A stretch of 64,000 nucleotides of DNA from Collinsella stercoris DSM 13279 (GTDB lineage Bacteria; Actinomycetota; Coriobacteriia; Coriobacteriales; Coriobacteriaceae), in NCBI RefSeq assembly GCF_020735465.1, contig NZ_CP085935.1:2356001-2420000 (forward strand). Reading direction: 5' to 3'. How positions within the stretch are numbered: the stretch's first letter is position 1; every line of letters begins with the position of its first letter. The notes beneath the pieces were generated by a model that worked only from the letters and a program-made list of their open reading frames with translations, did not search any database and was not told the origin of the DNA. Positions 21,832 to 31,391 of the stretch are shown here, piece after piece. A program made the position numbers and the translations under genes.

Positions 21832-22599
21832 GTGAAGATACCCGTGGAGGACGCCGCCGAGGTGTCCGCGCAGGCACCTGAGCCCGCCGATGAGGTTGTT
21901 GAGAAGGAGGAGGCCGCCATGGCCGAGGAACCTGCTGAGATGACCGAGGAAGAGATGGTCGAGGCTGCTATTCGCGCCGGCGAAGAGGCCGCGGACAACG
22001 ATTTCAAGCTCAAGTTCGAGAAGGTCGAGGCGGAGCTCGCCGAGGCGCGCGAGCAGCTCGCTGCCGCCGAGGACGCCAAGACTGCCGCCGAGGCCAAGGC
22101 GGCCGATGCCGTGAATCGTCACGCGCGTCTGCAGGCCGACTGGGAGAACTACCGCCGCCGCACCGCACAGGAGCGCTTGGATGAGCGCGCACGTGCAACC
22201 GAGAAGCTGGTCGAGGCTTTGTTGCCGGTCGTTGACGATATGGAGCGCGCGCTCGATCACGCGCGTAGCCAGGAGATGGCCGAGGACTTCAAGCAGTTCG
22301 TCGACGGCGTCGATGCTGTGCGTTCAAAGCTGCTCGGTGTGTTCGATCGCGAGGGCGTCGAGCCAATCGACCCCAAGGGCGAGGCGTTTGATTGCAATAT
22401 CCACCAAGCGGTGGGTCGCGTTGAGGATGCGTCTCAGTACGATGAGACCGTGAACGACGTGTATCAGAAGGGCTATCGCATGGGCGGCAAGGTTCTGCGT
22501 CCCGCCATGGTCACCGTGACCTATGGCGGCGACAAGCGTCCCGCGCCGGAGCCTGAGACAGACGCCGCGGAAGATCAGGCAGAGGAATCGGCCGAGTAG
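21832..22599 (+). CDS. grpE: Nucleotide exchange factor GrpE
   Basis: GrpE releases ADP from DnaK. The 255-residue protein has a long acidic N-terminus (~1-50), a coiled coil (~55-140, including LQADWENYRRRTAQE), and the C-terminal beta domain with the GrpE signature (INPKGE-like IDPKGEAFDCNIHQAV, then VYQKGYRMGGKVLRPAMVTV). Translation begins at GTG 21832 after GAGGAG. The acidic extension at both ends is longer than in E. coli GrpE. Confidence 0.95.
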   Translation: MKIPVEDAAEVSAQAPEPADEVVEKEEAAMAEEPAEMTEEEMVEAAIRAGEEAADNDFKLKFEKVEAELAEAREQLAAAEDAKTAAEAKAADAVNRHARLQADWENYRRRTAQERLDERARATEKLVEALLPVVDDMERALDHARSQEMAEDFKQFVDGVDAVRSKLLGVFDREGVEPIDPKGEAFDCNIHQAVGRVEDASQYDETVNDVYQKGYRMGGKVLRPAMVTVTYGGDKRPAPEPETDAAEDQAEESAE

Positions 22600-22667
22600 C
22601 GTATGACTTGCTTGTTCCGCCGGCCTTCAAGGTGCGCCGTGCGGCATGCGTTTTCGATTGATCAGGC

Positions 22668-22700
22668 GGGGCCCTGGGATGATAGCCCGGGGCCCTTTTT
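22668..22700 (+). terminator. Terminator between grpE and dnaJ
   Basis: GGGCCC...GGGCCC hairpin with inner GGG/CCC pairing, followed by TTTTT. It suggests that dnaJ-hspR is reached by partial read-through or from its own promoter. Confidence 0.75.
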
Positions 22701-22717
22701 AGGAAGGGAGGGTTCAC

Positions 22718-23656
22718 ATGCCTTCATCTAAGAGTTTTTACGATGTCCTTGGCGTATCGAAGAACGCCTCCGACAAGGACATCAAGTCGGCCTTCCGCAA
22801 GCTCGCTCAGAAGTACCACCCCGACCGCGGAGGCGACGAGGCCAAGTTCAAGGAGATCTCCGAGGCGTACGAGACGCTCTCGAACCCCGAGAAGCGCAAA
22901 GAGTACGACATGATGCTGCAGTTCGGCGGCATTCCAGGTCAAGGCGGCTATACCTATTCCGGCGGTGCGGGCGGTCCGTCCATGGCCGACATCTTCGGCA
23001 GCATGTTCAGGGGCGAGGGCGTGAGCGGCGCGTATGGCGGCGACGCGTCGGGCTTCGATTTTGGCGACATGTTCGGCGGGGGAGCACGCCGCGCGCGGAA
23101 GGGCAGCGACCTCAAGGCCACCATCGACGTGACGTTCGACGAGGCGCTGCACGGCGCGCGCCGCAGCGTGACGCATCGCATCCCCTCGACGGGGGAGAGC
23201 GATACCATCGAGGTCACCATACCTGCCGGTTGCTACGATGGCATGAAAGTGCGCTACAAGAACCATGGCGAGTATGGGATGAACGGCGGGCCGCGCGGCA
23301 GTATGCTCATCGAGTTCCGCGTTGCGGAGCATCCGGTGTTCAAGCGTCGCGGCAAGACCGCGGACGTGGCGGTCGACGTACCGATTTCGATATTCGAGGC
23401 GGCGCTCGGCTGTACCGTCGACATCCCCGCCCCTTCGGGCAAGAAGTTGCGTCTCAAGGTGCCTGCGGGTACCCAAACGGGGAAGAGCTTCAGATTCAAG
23501 GGGATGGGCATGCCCGACGTGAAGCGCGGTGGCCACATGGGCGCGCTGCTCGCCACCGTGACCGTTAAGGTCCCGACGAGCCTGACCGATCAGGAGCGTG
23601 CGGCCCTCGAGAAGCTGCGCGACGCCGATGCGCGCGATTACCGGCCCAAGCTCTAA
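22718..23656 (+). CDS. dnaJ: DnaJ-family co-chaperone without zinc finger (CbpA-like)
   Basis: The 312-residue protein has an N-terminal J domain (~5-70) with the HPD motif in YHPDRGGD that stimulates DnaK ATPase. A Gly/Phe-rich linker (~72-130) and two C-terminal beta domains (~135-300) follow. The CxxCxGxG zinc-finger repeats of canonical DnaJ are absent, so this is a type II (CbpA-like) J protein despite its place in the dnaK locus. The ATG follows AGGAAGGGAGG. Confidence 0.92.
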   Translation: MPSSKSFYDVLGVSKNASDKDIKSAFRKLAQKYHPDRGGDEAKFKEISEAYETLSNPEKRKEYDMMLQFGGIPGQGGYTYSGGAGGPSMADIFGSMFRGEGVSGAYGGDASGFDFGDMFGGGARRARKGSDLKATIDVTFDEALHGARRSVTHRIPSTGESDTIEVTIPAGCYDGMKVRYKNHGEYGMNGGPRGSMLIEFRVAEHPVFKRRGKTADVAVDVPISIFEAALGCTVDIPAPSGKKLRLKVPAGTQTGKSFRFKGMGMPDVKRGGHMGALLATVTVKVPTSLTDQERAALEKLRDADARDYRPKL

Positions 23657-23736
23657 TGCGCGTTTTGAGAGCGCGCGCGAAGATGGGCATTTACAATGAG
23701 ATGCGAATGCAAGACGCATGAGGTGATGGGGGAAGC

Positions 23737-24150
23737 ATGACCGAGGAGAGCCGCAACAAACCGCTATACATGATTTCCGTGGCCGCGGAGCTCACGGGCA
23801 TGCATCCCCAGACCCTGCGCGTGTACGAGTCCAAAGGCCTGGTCAACCCCAAGCGCTCCGGCGGCAACACGCGCCTGTACTCGCAGGCGGACATCGAACG
23901 CCTCGAGCTCATCAACCAGCTCACCGACGAGGGCATCAACCTTGCCGGCGTGGTACGCATCCTCGATATGAAGGAGCGTGCCGAAGAGCGCGAGCACGAG
24001 GCGGAACAGCTCCGTGCGCGCGTGCGCCAGCTCGAGGACGAGCTGCACGAGCTCAAGATGCAAAAGAAGATCACCGCGCTCGCCCCGCGCGACGGCTCTG
24101 CCGACCCCGAGAAGGTTCTGCGCGGCTTGCTCTCCGGCGGCGACCTGTAA
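23737..24150 (+). CDS. hspR: MerR-family heat-shock repressor HspR
   Basis: The 137-residue protein has an N-terminal winged HTH of MerR type (YMISVAAELTGMHPQTLRVYESKGLVNPKRSGGNTRLYS) and a coiled coil (~75-115). In actinobacteria HspR represses dnaK and clpB by binding HAIR sites, with DnaK as co-repressor. Its position at the end of the dnaK locus, plus a shared element before dnaK and clpB, supports that role. Confidence 0.93.
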   Translation: MTEESRNKPLYMISVAAELTGMHPQTLRVYESKGLVNPKRSGGNTRLYSQADIERLELINQLTDEGINLAGVVRILDMKERAEEREHEAEQLRARVRQLEDELHELKMQKKITALAPRDGSADPEKVLRGLLSGGDL

Positions 24151-24183
24151 ACCTCAATTCAGGGACTGTCCCTCAATTGAGGT
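24151..24183. repeat. REP-like palindrome after hspR
   Basis: ACCTCAATT and AATTGAGGT flank an inner AGGGA/TCCCT stem with a 3-base loop; a single C:C mismatch interrupts a 15-bp stem. It may also terminate hspR, but no T-run follows. Confidence 0.6.
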
Positions 24184-24249
24184 TCCCGGCGCGGGGCGAA
24201 AGGAGTGCGGGCGAGAAAGAGAGCTGCGATGGTTGGGGAGAACGGTGAC

Positions 24250-24513
24250 ATGAGCGATGCGCCCTCGGGTGAGAATTATCGGTTCTTCAATCACAGCGCC
24301 TGTGAGTTCTACCCGTGTCACGACATGCCGGCCGAGGATTTGAACTGCCTGTTCTGCTTTTGCCCGCTGTATCGCTTGGGCGAGGACTGCGGCGGGAACT
24401 TTACCTATGTAAACGGTGCCGATGGCGCGCGCATCAAGGACTGCAGCGCCTGCACCGTGCCGCACCGGCGCGAGAATTACGACTACATCATCGGCCGCCT
24501 CGCCTCGAGATAA
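24250..24513 (+). CDS. Cysteine-rich small domain protein (PF04071-like)
   Basis: The ~87-residue protein has ordered cysteines in the pattern of the cysteine-rich small domain family: FFNHSACEFYPCH, LNCLFCFCPLYRLGEDCGGN, then IKDCSACTVPHRRENYDYII. Members bind metal and often accompany corrinoid or anaerobic metabolism genes; the biochemical role is unknown. The ATG at 24250 has GGGGAG nine bases upstream; ATG 24229 is an alternative. It is followed by a degenerate gene. Confidence 0.75.
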   Translation: MSDAPSGENYRFFNHSACEFYPCHDMPAEDLNCLFCFCPLYRLGEDCGGNFTYVNGADGARIKDCSACTVPHRRENYDYIIGRLASR

Positions 24514-24559
24514 GAGTTTGATTAAGAAGAGCCTCCGATGGGGGCTTCGGCTCATGGCG

Positions 24560-25063
24560 GCTCCGGCCTTGCGGGATCATGCTGCTCATCCTGCGGGCGC
24601 CGTGGGCGGCACCATCAACGAGGACGACCACGTCTTTGGCCTTTCCGCGCCCCGGCGTCGGCCCGCACGACGTGGCGCTCGCCATCATCCACGCCGTCTT
24701 TGCCAAGGGCTACGTTAAGAACAAGGTCATGGAGTTTGTGGGCCCCGGCATTGCGAGTATGACGACCGACTACCGTAGCGGCGTCGACGTCATGACCACC
24801 GAGACCACCTGCCTCTCTTCCATTTGGGCCACCGACGAGGACACGCACGCGTTTTTGACCATGCGTGGCCGCGGCGACGACTATCGCGAGCTCAAGGGCG
24901 CCAACACCGGCTGTGGCTCAAGGTGTGCTCCAAGATCATGGACCCGGTCACCACGACCGACAAGCTCATTCCCTCGTGCTCACGCGCTTCGCGATGGTCG
25001 CCCGGGGGAAAGGTGTGTCCGGGGCTGCCGCGATGTTCTCGTTGGGTCTTGAGGGACGCTAAT
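24560..25063 (+). pseudogene. Aconitase/LeuC-family hydratase remnant
   Basis: Pieces of one aconitase-superfamily protein appear in several frames. [17 protein letters not shown] is at 24602-24655. [12 protein letters not shown] through [13 protein letters not shown] and [19 protein letters not shown] follows in another frame. Near 24940, [10 protein letters not shown] and [20 protein letters not shown] are in further frames. The N-terminal half and the iron-sulfur ligands are missing. It is a decayed gene. Confidence 0.65.
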
Positions 25064-25077
25064 AAATAGACTTGCTT

Positions 25078-25110
25078 GAAGCCGCCCCTGTTATCGGGGC
25101 GGCTTCTTTT
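25078..25110 (+). terminator. Terminator of the hydratase remnant
   Basis: GAAGCCGCCCC pairs with GGGGCGGCTTC, followed by TTTT. Confidence 0.8.
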
Positions 25111-25117
25111 GTCGAAG

Positions 25118-25152
25118 ACCACCACAAAGGTGCCTGCCCCCTTTGTGGTGGT
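25118..25152. repeat. REP-like palindrome after oleate hydratase
   Basis: ACCACCACAAAGG and CCTTTGTGGTGGT are perfect 13-bp arms around a 9-base spacer. A related CACCTTTGTGG occurs at 27916-27926, suggesting a dispersed family. It may act as the terminator for the minus-strand gene. Confidence 0.6.
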
Positions 25153-25161
25153 TCTTGTGTG

Positions 25162-27033
25162 CTAGATTGCGCCGTACTCCTTGAGGAGTTTGGCGATGTC
25201 GGTTCCCTCGACCTTCTTGAGCACTTCTTTGAGAGCAATCCGCTCAACCATAGGCAGCTTCATGCTGGTGATGGGCTCACCGTCGCGTAGTTTAACGCTG
25301 CTCATAAGGAGGTCACGCACGTCAAAGACCGAACCCCAGACCTCGGGTACGCCGCGGTCGACATCGCAGAGCGTGTAGACGGCTTCCATGCCGGTGCGCA
25401 TGGAGTACTCAGTCGTAAAGATCGTGTCGCGCGGCGTCTCGGCAAACTGGCCCAGGAACGCGAAGTTCACGGCGCCATCGGGCACCACGTCGGGGCGGTC
25501 GCCTGCTTCACGCGGCATAAAGAAGGCGGTGATGTAGGGCATCATGACGGGCACGGTGTTGGCGTGATTTGCCGCCAGCTCAACAATCTTATCCTCGGGA
25601 ACGCCCAGGTGATACAGCCATTCCTGGCAAATCTCCTCGCCGGTGCAGTCGCGCATGGCCTTCTTAACGTAGTCGCCGGGCTTGTCGGTAAACAGGCCAT
25701 ACACCCACACGCAAAGCTGGTCTTTGGGCTGATCGCGGAACTGCTGTTGGCGGTTGATCGTCCAGCTCATAAGCCAGCCCGAGTCCTCGCAGGTCACAAT
25801 GCCACCGGTCACGACGTGCCCGGTAAAGGGATCGCGATGGCAGATCTTTTGGATATAGGGCACAATCTCGCCGTCGAGCGTGGTGACCGTGGCGCTCATC
25901 CAGTTGCTCTTCTCGGGGTCACCGCAGAACTTATCGGGATGACCAAAGCTCGGATCTTGCGCTGCGATACGACGCCACATGTCCCAACCGCCACCGGGGC
26001 GAATCGTCGGATCCCATGCGGCGGGCTTATCCTGCGCGCCGATCGTCGAGTTTTCCACACAGCCGCCGTTGGTGATAAAGACCAGGTCATCCTCAGTGAG
26101 GTCGATGTTCGAAATCTCACCTGCATGCGTCACGGTGATGCGACGCGCGACCTTCTTGGTGCTCGTACTGTAGGGGTTGCGCGCAAAGGCGGCCTGCTGG
26201 ATGCGCTGAATCGTGTCTTGGCCGGTGCCAGTGACGGCACGGTGCGGACCCTCGCCGCCACCCACCTCAAACACCACGTTTTCGACCTTGGTGTCAAAGT
26301 GGAACTGCACGCCGTGCGCCTCGAGATAGCGCTGCATGGGCAGAATCATCGACTCGTACTGGTTGTAGCGGGTGAAGCGCAGGGCGCTAAAGTCGGGCAG
26401 ACCCGCGATGTGGTGGATGTAGCGGCGGATATAGAGCTTCATCTCGAGCGCCGAGTGCCAGTTCTCAAAGGCGAACATGGTGCGCCAGTACATCCAGAAA
26501 TTCGAGTTGAGCACCTCGTCGTCAAAGAAATCGGTGATGGGACGGTTCGCCAGCTCCTTGTCGGGCGTAAAGAACAGGTCCATGATCTCGGTCGCCGCCT
26601 TATCCGACAGGCCGAACTTGCCATCGGTGCCGCCGTCTTGGCCACGGTTCTTAGTCGAGCGGCACAGCGAGTAGTTGGGATCCTCCTTATTGAGCCAGTA
26701 GTACTCGTCGAGCACGGAGATGTCCGGATCTTCAATCGAGGGAATGGAGCGGAAAAGATCCCACATGACCTCAAAGTGGTTGTCCATCTCGCGGCCGCCG
26801 CGCATGACATAGCCCACGCCGGGGATGTCGGCACCATCGCAGGCGCCGCCCGCAACGGGGTCCTTTTCAAGGATATGGATGTGGCTTCCGGGCATTTGCG
26901 CATCGCGCACCAGATAGCAGGCTGCGGTAAGCGCGCCCAGGCCGGTGCCGATGATGTAGGCGCTCTTGTGGTCGATGCCCGCAGGCTTCTTGGGACGAGC
27001 AAAGGCTTCGTAGTTTCCGCTTGAATAGTACAT
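25162..27033 (-). CDS. ohyA: Oleate hydratase (MCRA family)
   Basis: The 623-residue FAD protein adds water to the cis-9 double bond of oleate, giving 10-hydroxystearate, and is thought to detoxify unsaturated fatty acids. The FAD-binding glycine motif AYIIGTGLGALTAACYLV is near residue 30, the conserved GGREMDNHFEVMWDL near 80, and MCRA-typical segments run to the end. Length fits oleate hydratases. The ATG at 27033 follows AAGGAGGAG. A TetR gene lies upstream on the same strand. Confidence 0.95.
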   Translation of the reverse strand: MYYSSGNYEAFARPKKPAGIDHKSAYIIGTGLGALTAACYLVRDAQMPGSHIHILEKDPVAGGACDGADIPGVGYVMRGGREMDNHFEVMWDLFRSIPSIEDPDISVLDEYYWLNKEDPNYSLCRSTKNRGQDGGTDGKFGLSDKAATEIMDLFFTPDKELANRPITDFFDDEVLNSNFWMYWRTMFAFENWHSALEMKLYIRRYIHHIAGLPDFSALRFTRYNQYESMILPMQRYLEAHGVQFHFDTKVENVVFEVGGGEGPHRAVTGTGQDTIQRIQQAAFARNPYSTSTKKVARRITVTHAGEISNIDLTEDDLVFITNGGCVENSTIGAQDKPAAWDPTIRPGGGWDMWRRIAAQDPSFGHPDKFCGDPEKSNWMSATVTTLDGEIVPYIQKICHRDPFTGHVVTGGIVTCEDSGWLMSWTINRQQQFRDQPKDQLCVWVYGLFTDKPGDYVKKAMRDCTGEEICQEWLYHLGVPEDKIVELAANHANTVPVMMPYITAFFMPREAGDRPDVVPDGAVNFAFLGQFAETPRDTIFTTEYSMRTGMEAVYTLCDVDRGVPEVWGSVFDVRDLLMSSVKLRDGEPITSMKLPMVERIALKEVLKKVEGTDIAKLLKEYGAI

Positions 27034-27173
27034 GGCTCCTCCTTGCCAACGAAGTTCGTTAACAAGCTTTTGCCCTGATCAACGCGGCCTAACCGATACA
27101 AGATCGTCACCTTGTACGATTTTTAATCAACGGGGGCGGATTGTACAAATCTGCTTGGCTTTGGTCTCCCAAG

Positions 27174-27248
27174 GTCACGCCGGGCCGGGTTTCGGTTTGG
27201 GAAGTGGGTTTTGCTAACTTCCCAAACCGAAACCCGGCCCGGCGTGAC
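27174..27248. repeat. Perfect 32-bp inverted repeat between the TetR gene and ohyA
   Basis: The left arm 27174-27205 (beginning GTCACGCCGGGCCGGG) is the exact reverse complement of 27217-27248, with an 11-base loop. No T-run follows on either strand. It could be a REP/MITE-like element, a transcript-stabilising hairpin, or a block to read-through into ohyA. Confidence 0.8.
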
Positions 27249-27282
27249 GCACTTGGCCGCTTTGCGCTCCAACGTGTAATAG

Positions 27283-27834
27283 TCAAAATCTCGCCAGCGC
27301 TGCGTCAATCTGGCCTTCGCATATTTTGGAAACGTGCTCGGCTACTGCGCTCGGGTCCTCGGCCATGCCTGCGGCAATCCAGTCGAGCATTACACCGATA
27401 AATGCATGTGCGAAAAAGCGGGACAGAAAGTCCTTGTTGCTTTGTGAGACGCTCTTGCCTGCGGCGTGCTCTTCGACCACGCCTTCGATCAGGTCGAATG
27501 TCACGGGCTGCAGAAAACGCTGGATGCGCTCGGCGCTCACACAGTGATAGACGTTCATGATAAAGGGCTTGTTGTCGCGCACCGCGAGCATGATGTTTTC
27601 CAGGCCCACCTGCCAGGTATCGGCCGTCTTGTTGTTGGCGAGCGCGCGGCCGGCGTCGTCCTCACATGCCCATTCAACCAGGTCGTAGATGTCCTGAAAG
27701 TGATAGTAGAACGTCATGCGGCTGACCCCGCAGTCCTCAGTGAGGTCCGCGATGGTGATCTTAGTCAGTGGCTTTTGAAGCAGTAGTCGCTTAAGAGAAT
27801 CTTCCAACGCGCGCTTTGTCAGTTGTCCAGCCAT
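27283..27834 (-). CDS. TetR-family transcriptional regulator
   Basis: The 183-residue protein has an N-terminal TetR HTH (ITIADLTEDCGVSRMTFYYHFQDIYDLVEW near residues 24-53) and an all-helical ligand domain of the short type seen in DhaS-like regulators (FFAHAFIGVMLDWI near residue 145). Its place directly upstream of ohyA on the same strand suggests a fatty-acid-responsive regulator of the hydratase; this is inferred from position only. Confidence 0.85.
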   Translation of the reverse strand: MAGQLTKRALEDSLKRLLLQKPLTKITIADLTEDCGVSRMTFYYHFQDIYDLVEWACEDDAGRALANNKTADTWQVGLENIMLAVRDNKPFIMNVYHCVSAERIQRFLQPVTFDLIEGVVEEHAAGKSVSQSNKDFLSRFFAHAFIGVMLDWIAAGMAEDPSAVAEHVSKICEGQIDAALARF

Positions 27835-27937
27835 TGCTCTCCCGCCATCGAAGTTGAATCATGAAATATTCCCATGGTACCCCGCATGCAATCACCCTCC
27901 ACGAAGGGAGCAGACACCTTTGTGGCGGCTCGATTCG

Positions 27938-27992
27938 TCTCAATCTGTAACATCTAGAGCCAGAAACAGCCGCTAGATGTTACAGCTTGAGA
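27938..27992. repeat. Inverted repeat upstream of clpB
   Basis: TCTCAATCTGTAACATCTAG (27938-27957) pairs with CTAGATGTTACAGCTTGAGA (27973-27992) with one mismatch across a 15-base loop. It is REP-like and lies in the 336-bp gap between the divergent TetR and clpB genes. Confidence 0.7.
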
Positions 27993-28054
27993 TAGTAAGG
28001 GGACGAGGCCGTAGCGGGTGAGCGTGCCTGCTCTCTATCTCTCAATCACTCAGA

Positions 28055-28090
28055 AAATCTTATATATGGAGACTTAGATTTGTGTATAAG
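28055..28090 (+). promoter_or_regulatory. clpB promoter with the 27-bp stress element shared with dnaK
   Basis: AAATCTTATAT-N5-GACTTAGATTT at 28055-28081 has exactly the spacing found before dnaK, and TATAAG follows three bases later. The conservation of both arms and spacing at two heat-shock genes marks it as a common operator, most likely for HspR. Confidence 0.7.
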
Positions 28091-28170
28091 ATCGTACAAA
28101 GCTGGCAACAATACTTCTCGAACAACGTGAAGCCGCCCCGTAGGGCGGCCGCCCCAAGAGAGGTGATTCC

Positions 28171-30747
<2,577 letters not shown>

Positions 30748-30919
30748 CGTACACACCACACGGCACGTGGGGGAGAGGGCACCGCGCCGCGCGCGAGGGG
30801 CATCTCGCCGCGGGCGCTAACGGCGGGGGAAGAGGAGTCGCCCCTTCCTTCGCGCGGCGCCCCGCCTCCACTCGCGGAGCGTTCGCTCGTCCTCCTTGCG
30901 TACACATATCTTGGTACGG

Positions 30920-30958
30920 TCGCGGCCGTTGGCAATTCCGCCAACGGCCGCGATTTTT
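30920..30958 (+). terminator. Terminator of clpB
   Basis: TCGCGGCCGTTGGC pairs perfectly with GCCAACGGCCGCGA, followed by TTTTT. Confidence 0.9.
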
Positions 30959-31053
30959 CGCCCAGTGGTGACTGAGCGCGTGCGCATCTGCCGCGCGCAC
31001 GTAAAAAATGGGGCAAAAATCGTCCGTCATCAACCGGTTGTTGATCGGACGAT

Positions 31054-31133
31054 TGTTAACGATAGCATAGGCATCTACCTGCAAAAACAATGACCCCAAC
31101 CAAGCGGTCCCACAAAAATGTTAGCGCTAACAT
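31054..31133 (+). promoter_or_regulatory. cre/LacI-type operator sites upstream of GH101
   Basis: ATGTTAGCGCTAACAT at 31118-31133 is a perfect 16-bp palindrome and fits the TGWNANCGNTNWCA consensus. TGTTAACGATAGCA at 31054-31067 fits with one mismatch. A third weaker GTAAACGTTT lies near 31242. A LacI-family regulator or carbon catabolite control is inferred. Confidence 0.55.
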
Positions 31134-31391
31134 AAGACCAACCAAAAATATGGGAGAAAAATAAATTGACCTTTCGCACTCCCAATTCTGCCGTTGGACA
31201 GGAACGTTCCGCGCCGCGCGCCTCATCTCAAAGAAAATAGGTAAACGTTTTTGTGGGTTAGTCTGGCGACACGACGGCCAGGCGCCAGCCAGGCGTCGTG
31301 CGGCGCCTGGCAACACGGGGACGGGGTACGTCAATCCGCCCGGCATGCGCGGGCGGCCCGCGCGTGCGGGAACGGTAGAGAGAGGAGCTCT

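Larger units (their letters stand above)
30748..31391. other. Long intergenic region between clpB and GH101
   Basis: No gene is seen in these ~640 bases. The first 170 are GC-rich without structure that I recognise. The clpB terminator is at 30920-30958. An AT-rich leader from ~31000 carries an imperfect hairpin (31018-31054) and LacI/CcpA-type palindromes, and presumably holds the GH101 promoter. Confidence 0.6.
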
